Positions 38,946 through 49,729 of a DNA stretch of 64,000 bases are shown here, one piece after another; the first letter of the stretch is position 1, and the number at the start of each line of letters is the position of its first letter. Source of the DNA: Ostreococcus lucimarinus CCE9901 (lineage: Eukaryota > Chlorophyta > Mamiellophyceae > Mamiellales > Bathycoccaceae). The translations under genes and the position numbers were made by a program. Under the pieces are notes generated by a model, which saw nothing but the letters and a program-made list of their open reading frames with translations, had not been told where the DNA came from and made no database searches. The DNA is taken from positions 558,001 to 622,000 of the forward strand of contig NC_009355.1 in the NCBI RefSeq assembly GCF_000092065.1, written 5' to 3'.

Positions 38946-41180
38946 CTACAAATGTCTACCGGCCACGCGGTGGGGCTCGGGAATGAGCGCCTTGGTGCGC
39001 GATAATCGAGCTACCGTGACGAGCTTGTTGTCGATGGGAATGCTCGGATCGGCGAGCTCCAAGACGTCGATGCGCACCGAACGCCACTCGTCTCGCGAAA
39101 AGAGATGTTGATGACGTTGAATGGCCTGGTACAATGAATTCAAGGCGTAAATTAACATGCCTTGCTGCACCGATCGACGCTCAGCGATCTTTAAGCTGGT
39201 TAAGGCGCGCTCGGCTTCGTGAAGGAGCATGCGCATCTCTTCCCGATGTTTCGAGCGACGACGATGAGCGGAGAGCGAGAGCGACGCCTTCATCGCGAGC
39301 ACCGTGGTGTACATGCCGAGAGCCGCGGGAAAACAAGCCATGAGGGAAAAGTTAAGGCGGTTCGCCCGCATGAGTTGATCCATTTGCATCAACGCACCTT
39401 CCATCTCTACTTTCATGACTTGCGTTTGTAGGAGAAGCAGTTGCATGAGATCTCCTGCGAGCATGTTCGTCAGCGGACTCTTGAGTTCTTCTTCGACACG
39501 AGCCGTCACGAGGCGCGTCGGGTCGGGGGTGACTAAGACCTTTTCTTCGCCCTCACCTTTGCTTCCGCCGCCCACGGACTTGTATGCGCGATAGAGAGAT
39601 TCAGAGTAACCCGGTCTCGACGCTTGTTTCGTGTATTCACCGAGCATGCGATCAAGAGACGCCTTACTTTCTTCCAATCTCTCTATCGCGTCGTCCGGGC
39701 GATCTGAGACAAACGCCGCCTTGAGCTCATCTCGCAACTCTTTCACGGGATCGAGAATGCGCATCTTCAGGAACGTGATGAATGCAGCCTTCGCCGCGTG
39801 TAACGTGTTATCCAGATCATCGCTTCCACACAGGCGACTGTGACGAATCATCACCGTCGTCGAAATCACAAACGTCGCGCTGCCAATCGTGTACAGCAAC
39901 CACCGTCTGACGTGCTTCGACGGCTTCGCGTGAACCTCCAAAGCATCGTGCGATGAGTCGCGAACTTCCGACCACTCTTGCTCGACGCGATTCAACGCCT
40001 GCCAAATCGTATCATTCACCTTTGGCAGAGAAAGTGGCCGACCGTTGACGACGAGAGGCTGTCGGAAGCGATGCGCGACCGCGGCGTCTTCGGGCTGCTT
40101 GCTCAAGTCCATGCTCGCCAACCGCTGCAAGCGGCTCAAAGGACGCGTCGGTCCCGGAGACAGATCGCGATCAAAGTCACCACTCGATCGCGTACTCGAC
40201 CGTGGTGTGGGCTCGGGCAAATCGGGCATCATATCTCGCAACCGCTTACCGTGACTCAATCGATGCAGAGACTTTAACAACTTTGGCGAGTCTCTCGCCG
40301 CGAGCCGCGACGAATTTGACACTTTTGCCAAGTCTCCCACGGTTTCTCTCGACTTCGTCGCGTACTCTTTCACTTGTTCTAAACACTCTAATAAGCCATC
40401 CGTGGCCTCGATGATCGCCTGCCGCGTCATCTCTCTCGACTCACCGCCCATGCTCGCGCTCAACGAACTCTCCCCGCTCGCGTTTGCGACGGTGTCCGCG
40501 TGATGATGCACGCGGCCGACGACGCTGGCCAAGCTCACCTGCAACTCATTCAACGCGTTCACTCGCCCATCGATGATCACTCGCGCGCTCGCGCTCGGAA
40601 GCGCAAACTTTGCGTCCGTCCCGTTCAACGCCGCGCGCGCGTGACACCATAAACGATACGTCCCTTCCCTCGCGAGCGCCACGAAATTACTCGGCCCCGT
40701 GTTGAACAGCAAAAACCGCGCCTGCCCGCTCGGTCGATCTCTCAACACCTCCCAAAAGCTCAGCGAGCTCGTCGCGACGTGTAAATCAAGCAACAACTCC
40801 CGACTCATGTCCTGCGCGAAAAACAACGTCGCTCGCGCGGCGTGTCCGAGGTCGCTCGCCTCGCTCGCCTCCTCCGCTCTGCTTTCGTCGCCGTCGAGCG
40901 CCGCCGACACCGCGAACGCGTCCCTCCACCACACCGCGCTCGCGCCCGTGCGTCCATCCTTATCGAAAAACACCGGCAGCGATTTCACCGCGCGCGCGCT
41001 CCTCGCGCCGCGCTCTCGCGCCCTCGCGCGCGCGTGCGTCGCTCGCTTTCGCAGCTCCTTGGCCACGTCCCAAAACGACCCGTGCTCCCCTCGCGCCCGG
41101 CGCTTCTCCTCGGCGGCGTCCAGGACGTCGCGCGCGACGTCCCTGAACAACCGCCGCACCGGCGGTCCGTCGCTCGCCAT
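38946..41180 (-). CDS. NCA2/DGS1-family mitochondrial outer membrane protein
   Basis: 744 residues from the ATG at 41180; the frame stays open upstream but that part is an Arg-rich shadow of the divergent gene. The C-terminal NCA2 domain (about 460-735) is recognisable: 'LAGDLMQLLLLQTQVMKVEM', 'MQMDQLMRANRLNFSLMACF', 'GMLIYALNSLYQAIQRH', 'WRSVRIDVLELADPSIPI'. Yeast NCA2 affects expression of mitochondrial ATP synthase subunits; Arabidopsis DGS1 is an outer membrane protein tied to lipid traffic between plastid and mitochondria. Two hydrophobic segments ('WLLYTIGSATFVISTTVMI' and around 'FSLMACFPAALGMYTTVLAM') are likely membrane spans. The N-terminal 400 residues are unassigned. Confidence 0.82.
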   Translation of the reverse strand: MASDGPPVRRLFRDVARDVLDAAEEKRRARGEHGSFWDVAKELRKRATHARARARERGARSARAVKSLPVFFDKDGRTGASAVWWRDAFAVSAALDGDESRAEEASEASDLGHAARATLFFAQDMSRELLLDLHVATSSLSFWEVLRDRPSGQARFLLFNTGPSNFVALAREGTYRLWCHARAALNGTDAKFALPSASARVIIDGRVNALNELQVSLASVVGRVHHHADTVANASGESSLSASMGGESREMTRQAIIEATDGLLECLEQVKEYATKSRETVGDLAKVSNSSRLAARDSPKLLKSLHRLSHGKRLRDMMPDLPEPTPRSSTRSSGDFDRDLSPGPTRPLSRLQRLASMDLSKQPEDAAVAHRFRQPLVVNGRPLSLPKVNDTIWQALNRVEQEWSEVRDSSHDALEVHAKPSKHVRRWLLYTIGSATFVISTTVMIRHSRLCGSDDLDNTLHAAKAAFITFLKMRILDPVKELRDELKAAFVSDRPDDAIERLEESKASLDRMLGEYTKQASRPGYSESLYRAYKSVGGGSKGEGEEKVLVTPDPTRLVTARVEEELKSPLTNMLAGDLMQLLLLQTQVMKVEMEGALMQMDQLMRANRLNFSLMACFPAALGMYTTVLAMKASLSLSAHRRRSKHREEMRMLLHEAERALTSLKIAERRSVQQGMLIYALNSLYQAIQRHQHLFSRDEWRSVRIDVLELADPSIPIDNKLVTVARLSRTKALIPEPHRVAGRHL

Positions 41181-41285
41181 CGCGCGTCGCGAGGCGACGC
41201 GCGTCGCGCTCTGGCGTCGCCGCTCGCCCGCCGTCGCGTCGACCGGGACGGTCGCGTCCCGCACCGCGCGACGCGCGCGCCCGCG
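41181..41285. promoter_or_regulatory. Divergent promoter, NCA2-like / JmjC-NTase genes
   Basis: Only 105 bp separate the two outward-facing start codons. The sequence is CpG-rich with no TATA-like stretch, so both promoters must overlap or extend into the coding regions. Confidence 0.4.
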
Positions 41286-43139
41286 ATGCGCGCGGCGTCG
41301 ACGGCGTCGACGGCGTCGACGTCGGCGCCCTCGACGTCGGCGCCGACGCTCGGCGCGCGCGCGGCCGGCGCGCGCGCGCGCGTCGCCGTCGCGCTCGGTC
41401 GACCGCTGCGACCGAACGCGCGACGCGCGACGCTGAAGCCGCCGCCGATCGACCTCGAGGGAGGGGCGCCGACGGCGTGCGCGGAGATTGATTACGAACG
41501 CGACGTCGTCGCGGCGAACGTCGGCGCGCGCGCGCTCGGGGAAGCGCTCGCGCGGTTGCGCGAACCGCTGGTGGTCAGGGGCGGCGCGAAGGCGTGGCGC
41601 GCGAGCGGTCGGTGGACGCTGGAGACGCTCGTGCGAGAATACGGCGATTGGCGGTGCGACGTGCGCGTGATAGCGTCGCCGGAGACGAACGATGGACGGG
41701 AGTTCGTGTACTGCGAGGAGTCGCACGAGGCGGTGCGAGAGGGAAAGTTCGCGGCGCCGAGCGCGACGGCGACGATGGATTTCGCGACGGCGGCGGCTAA
41801 AGTTTTGAGATTTCACGGCGATGGGGCGTACGTGCAGTCAAAAATATCGGAGAAAATGACGCTGGAATGCGTCGGGGGAGTGAGCGATGCGTTCGGCGCG
41901 CTCGGTGAGGAGTCGCAGGAGCGCAGGCTGTGGCTCGCGCTCGCCGGGTCGGTGTCGCCGATGCATTTCGACGCGTCGACGAGCACGTTGGTCCAAGTCG
42001 GCGAAGGAACGAAGCGCATGCTTTTGTATCAACCATTCGCGCTTTCTGCGATTGACTTGTATCCAAATTGGCATCCTCTTCGTCGACGAGGAAGACGCTT
42101 CGCGCCGAAAGCCCTTGTTAGAGAGGCTATCATCGCGCCAGGAGACGCGCTCATTTTCCCTCCGCGCTGGGCGCACTACACTGAAAGTTGTGGCGATCGA
42201 GTGTCCGCATCGGTTACGCAGCGATTCAAGCACAGTCGCGGCATGAAGTACAGCGATGATATCGCAGGAAAATTTCAACGCTGGGCGAATAATCGCGACA
42301 GACCCAATGCGCTTGCGCGTCTCGTCTCCAGCGGGCTCGTGGAGTCTGACGTCGGCACAGTTTTGCCACGCAACGCACGCACGGGTGAAGTGATGCCGAT
42401 CGATTCGAGTGGTTGGGAAAGGTCGACAAATGTTGAGTGGCGCACTGCGGCGATCGAGTGCGCGACGATGATCAAAGAACACATCGCAGAGGGAGATTTA
42501 ATTGGGATTTATAGTCGTGGTTCCGTGGCAAATGGAACTGCGCGCAAAAATATTTCTGACGTTGACTTGATCGTCATCACTCGTCAACGCGGATTGGACG
42601 AAGACTTCGTGCGCGACGATTTACAGCAACGGTGGCTACCTCGTCACGCACACATGGTGAAGAAATGTGATGTTCGTTTTGAGTACGTCGCGTCGGAAGC
42701 AGAAATCGCAACGAGTGCTTCGGTGGATACTTTTGTCATCGCGACGCAAAGCGTAACCATTTTCGGATCACCCCTTCCAACTTCCCTGCCATCGAGCGCG
42801 CGAATTCCGAAGCCTCGAATTTTGGAAAGCGTGCAGGACGACGTCGACGCCGCGATTCGGCATGGTTCAGAACGCTCGCTCACGTGGGCGTTGAAACGTC
42901 TCATCAGGGCGTCCTACGAGAAGTATGCTTTGCCCGTTGATGGTGTTGAGTACACGAGAGATTTGTATCATTGCGTCAGATTAGCACTGCTGCACGCGAA
43001 TATTGATGTTACGAGCGAATTGACGACGGCCCTCGTGCTCTGCGTGCACTCGCCTCGTAAGGTGTGTGGCGATGTCTTGTGGAGAGCGCTGACCGAAGCC
43101 CTTTGTCGTCGTTTAGTAGCTGCGCTGAGTTGTATTTGA
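41286..43139 (+). CDS. JmjC/cupin-8 hydroxylase fused to a nucleotidyltransferase domain
   Basis: 617 residues in one uninterrupted frame. Residues 1-50 are Ser/Thr/Ala/Arg-rich and look like an organelle transit peptide. A JmjC-type (cupin-8) 2-oxoglutarate dioxygenase domain follows (about 60-315): first iron ligands His227-x-Asp229 in 'PMHFDASTSTLVQVGEGTKR', distal His297 in 'IFPPRWAHYTESC'. It is most like small JmjC hydroxylases (FIH, JMJD5/7, TYW5), not histone demethylases. A Pol-beta type nucleotidyltransferase domain follows (about 390-500): 'YSRGSVANGTARKNISDVD' has Gly412-Ser413 and Asp425-x-Asp427, with a third acidic residue Asp462 in 'KKCDVRFEY'. The last 100 residues are helical. 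Both catalytic sets look intact. The 5' third is more GC-rich than the rest. I know of no characterised protein with this pairing; the substrate is unknown. Confidence 0.85.
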   Translation: MRAASTASTASTSAPSTSAPTLGARAAGARARVAVALGRPLRPNARRATLKPPPIDLEGGAPTACAEIDYERDVVAANVGARALGEALARLREPLVVRGGAKAWRASGRWTLETLVREYGDWRCDVRVIASPETNDGREFVYCEESHEAVREGKFAAPSATATMDFATAAAKVLRFHGDGAYVQSKISEKMTLECVGGVSDAFGALGEESQERRLWLALAGSVSPMHFDASTSTLVQVGEGTKRMLLYQPFALSAIDLYPNWHPLRRRGRRFAPKALVREAIIAPGDALIFPPRWAHYTESCGDRVSASVTQRFKHSRGMKYSDDIAGKFQRWANNRDRPNALARLVSSGLVESDVGTVLPRNARTGEVMPIDSSGWERSTNVEWRTAAIECATMIKEHIAEGDLIGIYSRGSVANGTARKNISDVDLIVITRQRGLDEDFVRDDLQQRWLPRHAHMVKKCDVRFEYVASEAEIATSASVDTFVIATQSVTIFGSPLPTSLPSSARIPKPRILESVQDDVDAAIRHGSERSLTWALKRLIRASYEKYALPVDGVEYTRDLYHCVRLALLHANIDVTSELTTALVLCVHSPRKVCGDVLWRALTEALCRRLVAALSCI

Positions 43140-43196
43140 ATTATATTGTTTTTGTTTTTGTTGCAAAGCGTACGTGCTGTAGGTTTCTAGGTTAAC

Positions 43197-46100
43197 CTAC
43201 ATTTGCGCGAGGATAGCGCTCAAGGCCTCCGCATCGAGGCCCTTGAGTTCGCTCACGAATTGGGCGACTTGCGCGGCGCGTCCCTTGACCATGACATCCG
43301 CCATCACCTTATCAGAGCTGTTTTCAAGCAACGCAGCGACCGCACGGTCGTCGTTGGCGTTGACCCCCGAAGCAGCGATGGCATCTTCGACGAGAGCTTC
43401 GATTGACTTGTCGAGCTCAACGTCGCCAAGCTGCTCCTTGATCCTACTTGCTAACGCGTCCACGGCAAGTCTGCGCGTGAGCCTACCGTGGAAATAGCGG
43501 CGAGCGTTTTGCCACTCGACGACATCTCGAATGACTCCCTTGGCCTTCATGCGACCACTGCGATCGTGGAGATCGGCGAACTCGTGCGCGACTTGCGTGT
43601 ACATCGGCAAGAGGTTCGCTTCCCGCTTCTTGATCTCATCCTTGTTCTTCTCCGGATCCTCAGCCAAGTTGGCAAGGATCGGGTCCAACCGGTGCATCGC
43701 GGCGATCTGATCCTTGGAGCGGAACTTGACTTCGCAGATACCTGGCGGTTCGAGGATACCACCTCGAGATTCCTTATCCGCGTACATCTCCATTCTCGCT
43801 TCGTTGATGGTCGGGTCGACGACGACCCAAGCACCACCCCGAAGCTCACCGTTCGGCGGAATGTAGACGAACACCGGATGGCGGTACACTCGAAGTTCAT
43901 CGACAATCATCGCACCGAACTTCAAGATCTCTCCGTACATGTCCCGGGTACCGCCGCTGAAACCACGCCAGTTGGCAAAGATGAAGAGAGGCAAGTTTTC
44001 GGCGTTGTTGAAATCTCTGATAGCAGTCGCAGTCTTGTGAGCGCTGTCAGGGAACCACACTTGACCAGCTTGAGCCAAAACCGCTTCACGCGATTCCGGG
44101 TTGGCGGGGTCGGCGGGGATGCGTTGCTCCATCAAGCGAGTTTCGACGGCAATGACACCGCACGGAATACCACCAAGACGCGCTCGACCGGTGACAACGG
44201 ACTTACCCCAATCGGGCAACGTCTCAGTCCACGAGTTCACATCGAAGAAACCCTTAGCAAAAGCACCATTCGACTGCACACCCGCAAGCATGTTGCGAGG
44301 ATCGTACGGCGTCTTCGTCGGCATGAATTCAATGTCGCGATCGACCGGATCAGACGTGCGAAGCGCAGGCGCTTGCGACTTGGACGTGGCCGGAGTGTAC
44401 GACAACCACTTCAAGATGGACCGAACGCCCTCTTGGTCGTCAGACACTTGCAAGTGAGACACACCATTCGGCATCATGACTTGCGGGCCGCCGAGCTGAT
44501 CTTGGCTCGTGTAAACTTCACGGCCGAGCAGCTTGTTCAACGCCAAGTAACCGGTGAGGATGAGCGGACCATTCGTCATTTGAATGTTACGCTGGCCCAA
44601 GCGGCACAGGTAGGCACCGATACCGACAGATCGACCGGTGACGTAAGACAACGTGAAAGCGTCGGCGTACGCGGCGGATTGCTCGCCGGCAATCATACCG
44701 GAGCCTCGCAAGTTTTCGACACCGATGCCATGGATTTGACCGATGATGTCGGTAAGCTTCATGCGCGTTTCGCCACCCTCTACGATCTCTTCCGCCGCGA
44801 CGGTACCTTCCGGGAACACCTTATAATCGTCCGGAGTGAGGTAGAGGTACTTGAAACCCATGCCTGGATTGGAATCGTCAATCCACGCGATCTTGAAGTA
44901 CGGCTTGAGTTCCTCGACGAGACCGATGCGCGCGCCAGAGTTAGACGCGATGTACACTCGCGGCAAGCCCAAGTTGCGCGCATACTTGGAAACGGCGTCG
45001 TAGACATCGTCTTCCTTGACACCGAAAGAACCAGACATGTAGGTGCAATCATTACCGACGATGACGATTTCTCGGCCTTGGGGGTACTCGGGCGTTTTCA
45101 TAAAGCAATGCCAGCCAACCATGCCGACGTTGTTCGATCCCGCCGGGCGTTGTTCCTTCGTGAGCACTCCATCTTCGCCCAGGACGAGTTCGGAAGCACT
45201 GAAGAATTCACTTGGCATCGTACCACCGACATCGGCGACGTGAGCACGCCAGTCAAGAACCAAGGCCTTTTCGAAAAGACCGAGGAAGTCGAAAATGTAA
45301 GTCGTGCCGATCGCACGAGCCACGGCGCGCTTTTGTTGCAGAGCACCCGGTTGCGGATACGGCTCAAGGAAGCACGCTTGTTCTTCACCGTTCGGGCCGA
45401 GCATGCAGAACTGTTCGGCCTTGCCAGTCGTCGGCTCCAAATACTCCTTGTACATATCAACCTTCAACCACTGACCAGACATGGAGGTGGCCATGAGACG
45501 AAGCGGCACCTTCTCCTTGCCGACGCGGACGCGGATCTCAATTTCATCCACTCGTCGCGCGAGCAAAGACGCAGACTCGCGGCTGATGAAGTCGGCGAGC
45601 TTATTCTTCAGAGAAGAGATAGCAACGGAGAAGTTTTGTTCTTCGAGATGCGGCAAGAAGTTGACGTAAATTCTGGACGACGAAGCACCCTTGGCTCGGC
45701 TGTCCATCAGAGACAGAGACAACGCCTCGACGGCCTTGTCAAGAACACGCTCCAATCCGCCTTCCATGACATCCTTGGAATGAGAGAGACGGCGCAACAA
45801 CAAGTGCTTTGCTGGACCGCGCCGAGCACCGACCGAAGACTCACCGACGTACATGTGAAGATCACGGTTCACAGTCGGGAGACGAGTCAAGCCATAGTTC
45901 TCGAGACGAGCGAGTTCGAGAAGGTGAGCGACAGTGGGTCGTTCACCGCGGTACAGTAAGTCTTCCTTGAAATCCTTGGAAGAGTGGAACGTGTAGTACG
46001 ACGGAAGCTCGAGGTTCGCATACGCGAGAACGTTCACGAACTTAATGCCCATCGATTCAAGACGCGGCTTTTGCGTCGCGATGAAGGCCTCGAGATCACC

Positions 46101-49100
46101 CGGCAACGAATCGTCGGCGCTTTGTTGGCAAATTGCCACGTGAAGAACGTGCATTTGGTCGTTCGAAGCGCCGGCCGCCTTGATGGTGGCATCAAGTCGG
46201 TCCAAGATTGCGGTGAAACGCGACTTGGCTTCCGCAACATTGTCCACGCGCGCCAAAAGACCGCATCGGAGCGGGCTCTCATCCGGGAAAGTATTGAACT
46301 TGAACTGCCAGCTGATGGAAGTCATGCCATCATCGCGCGACACCGCGGTGCTGAGCACGTTGTGCGCACGGAAAACACGCTTGGCGTACACTTCAAGGGC
46401 AGCATTCTGCACCTTTTCATCCTTGTCCGCGAAGAGCGCAGGCAACAAATCAACGGCGAGAGTCGGCGACTCAACCAAAGACTGAAGACCACCCGCGCTT
46501 GCCTTGCCCCAGGTGCGCGACAACGGTTGCGAGCCGATGAGAATCTTCTTCAATTCTTCCAAGCGCTTGTCAATAGACGGCAAGCGACGCTCGATGAGAA
46601 TGTTGGACGCGACGACAGCGATATCGCCGTATTCGTTGCCGCGAAGCTTAGAGAGAGCTTCGATGTTTCCACGTAGAGAGTCGGAGATCGGGGCGTGATC
46701 GTCCGCCCATGAAATCGGACCTCGAGAAAGAACTCGCTGCGGCAAAGTCGGCGCTTGCTTCAATAGCGACAAGATGAGATCTTGACGCTGCTTGGATCGC
46801 ATATGCGCACGAACCTGATTCAACACCGGGGTCAAGTTGCTACTGTTCGAGCGAATCAATTGTTGCATGACAGCATCCATCGGCTTGCCTTCAAACACGC
46901 TTTCGACGCTGAGGTAACGTTGAATGATTTGCTCGAGCACAGTCGTCGCTCGTTCCCATCGGCCTTGATCTGCCGGAAGAGCAGTGAGGCAGTTGAACAA
47001 GTCAGAAACACATTCATCCGCATCGAGCTCATAACCGTCTAAGAGTAAGTTTACTCGCGCCACAGCAGCTTCGAGAGCTTCCTCCGGACCCGCCGGAGTA
47101 GACTCATCGGCGGGGATGCGAAGCGCACCAGAGAAAGTGCTGATCTTCTTTACCTTGCTCGGATCCTTCAACTCAAGCGACGCAAGCAAGTCACCGGCTT
47201 CGATAACGGCGCCAGCAGACTTGGCGTGAGACACATTGCCGCTTTCAGTGGCGATGAGGGGCATAACCATCTTCATCGCTTCGACTTCGGCGAACGGCTT
47301 CCCAGCCACGACTTCAGCACCGTCGTCTTGGAGGAAGCGAATGAGCTTACCAGTGACGTCGGTGCGAAGCTCAGATGGGTCGAAAACGTTCGGCAGTAGC
47401 CAAGTTTGACCGTCAAGAATCATTCTCAAGCCAAGCGGTTCCTCGAGACCCTCGACCTCGTGTTGTTCACCACCGAAAGTACCGACGAGGGCGCCATCCG
47501 GACGCTCGCGAAGCTTGGCTTCGATCTTCTGGCCTTCCGGAGTGACAATGCAGAAAGTATCCGGGCCCGGTCGAGTCACTTCGAAAGAGTACTTCGTGTC
47601 CTGGTACGTGATTTCGACCGGAAAGCGAATCATCTTGTCGACACCTTGCACAGACACCTGGCCCTTTTGCCAGAACTCCGTAAAGGCGCTCTCTTCAGCC
47701 TTCGCCATGTTGAAAGCACGGAACAAAGCAGCACCGACCACAATCATGTGCGGGTCTTGCTTGTTGGCGATTTCCTTCTTCGCGATCAACCCGTCCAACC
47801 AAGAGGTGTCGATGGTATTATCCTTGAACTCACCCGTTTCGAGAAGCTGAACCAAGTACTCGACGGCGGTGCGGATTTCACCGCGCACGACCATGCCCTT
47901 GAGAGCGAGCACGAGCGCCTTGCGCGCTTCGTTACGGGTTTTGCCAGATGCAAAGATGTGACCGAACTGGGAATCCGCAAACTCGTGTACGCCCCCATTG
48001 GTGCCGACAGAGAAGTAACCCCACACGTTGGGCGTAGACTGGAACTGCACGCGCTCGATGCCACCAGACGTCGGCTTGAAACCTTCATCCGGGTTCTCGG
48101 CGGTGATGCGCGCTGCGATGACGTGAGTTTGCGGCAAGATGTAATCTTCTTCCATGAAGTCAATACTGTCCGTCGTTTCCGTGTCACGCCCGTAAAAGGT
48201 TCGAATTTCCGGGATGCGCTCGAGCGGAATACCCATGGCAACTTGCAACTGCGTCGCGGGAAGGTTGACACCAGTGATGCCTTCCGTCACCGGGTGCTCG
48301 ACTTGCAAACGCGGGTTGAGTTCAAGGAAGAAGTACTTGTCTGTCGCTGCGTTGTACAAGTACTCAACCGTACCAGCACCAATGTAACCAATATTCTTTG
48401 TCAAACGCTGCGCTGCCTTTTCCATTTCTCTGAAAATTTCCGGCTTGGCAATCGTCGGAGGACCTTCCTCAAAGATCTTCTGGAATCGACGCTGCGTGGA
48501 GCAATCACGACCGTTCAAGGCAATGGCATTACCGTACTCGTCACCGACAATTTGCACTTCCAAGTGACGCGCCTGCGTACAAAGCTGCATCATGAACATC
48601 GGCGAGCCCGGGACTTCAGCCTTGACTTGCTCAAAGTTTGTTCGAAGCTGCTCTTCATCCGCGCTCATACGAATACCCTTACCACCACCACCTTCAGACG
48701 CTTTCAACATGACCGGGAAACCGATGCGTTTCGCCGCCGCGACGCACTCCTCGACCGTCGTGACCATCGCCTTGTTGAAAATTTCTTCCGGAATCGTGCC
48801 CTCCTCCGTCAACTCTGCGACGAGACCGTCGCCAGACCACGGAATAGACGGAACCTTGGCGGTTTGCGCCAAAATATTGGCCGCAATCTTATCGCCTAGC
48901 ACGCTCATCACCGGCGCAGTCGGGCCGATGAATTGCACGCCGATCGCCTTGAGCGAAGTCGGGAGCTTTGGATTCTCGGAAGCGTGACCCCATCCCGGCC
49001 AAACCGCGTCGACGCCTTCGCGCTTGGCGATTTCTGTGATCAAAGGCACGTTGGCGTAGTTGTTCTTGTTCGAACCACCCGGAACTTCGACGTAGTCATC

Positions 49101-49729
49101 CGCGAAACGGATAAACTCGGCGTTCGCCGCGATGTCCTCCGGGGTCGCCATGGCCAAGAATTGAATTGCGTTTTCATCCCCGAACGTGTTAAACGCCCAA
49201 CGCCGCATCGAGAGAATGCTCTTCGTCGCCGCCATACCGTTGTTCGCGATCAACACCTTACGAATCACCCGTTTCCCTCCTCTTTCAGCCACATACTTGG
49301 CCAACGCATCCGCGCTCGACGCTGAAGCCGTGCTCGCCGCCGAATCCGCGACGGCGTCGCGCGCCTGCGCGTCGCCGCGCTTCGTCGCGCGCGCCACGCC
49401 GACGCGTCGCGCCGAGTCCGCCCTGCGCACGCACGCGCGCGCCGACGTCCCCTTCTTCACGTCACCCAAAACTACGCGCGCTCGCACGAGTTCGCGTCCT
49501 CGTCAGTCTTCCGCTCTCCGCGTTCGCGCGCCGACCTAGGTTTCATCCACTCCACCTTATCGAATAACGGGATGCCGTTGGTTTCGATCGCGCGCGATCG
49601 CTCGTCGCCTCGCGCGCGCGCTTCGCCTCGCCGCGCGCATCGTTCGCCGCGCGAACAAAAAAACGTACACTTCGTCTTCGTCGATACCGCACGCGCGGCA
49701 CCGCACGCGCGCTGCGTCGCGGGCGCCAT
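43197..49729 (-). CDS. ACC1: Homomeric (multidomain) acetyl-CoA carboxylase, probably plastid-targeted
   Basis: Carboxylates acetyl-CoA to malonyl-CoA, the first step of fatty acid synthesis. Exons (minus strand) 49669..49729 and 43197..49471 encode 2111 residues. No ATG opens the main frame before 'NNGMAATK', so I placed a 197-nt intron with GTACGT donor and ACTGAC; exon 1 'MAPATQRACGAARAVSTKTK' joins in phase to 'FLGDVKKGTSARACVRR', a transit-peptide-like leader. Order: biotin carboxylase/ATP-grasp (about 85-600, 'VLIANNGMAATKS', 'MLKASEGGGGKGIRM'), biotin carboxyl carrier with 'EAMKMVMP' (biotinyl-Lys about 754), ACC central region (about 820-1450), carboxyltransferase (about 1500-2050, 'SNSGARIGLVEELKP', 'FANWRGFSGGTRDM'). 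Plastid use of this form is expected in Mamiellophyceae; the targeting here is inference. Confidence 0.93.

Noticed and set aside
43488-45959. 823-codon open frame on the plus strand, antisense to acetyl-CoA carboxylase
   Set aside because: Its translation is rich in Arg, His, Val and Asp with no motif. It mirrors the codon bias of the carboxylase on the other strand, which lacks antisense stop codons by composition.
47406-48899. 497-codon plus-strand frame antisense to acetyl-CoA carboxylase
   Set aside because: No domain-like pattern; mirror of the biotin carboxylase region.
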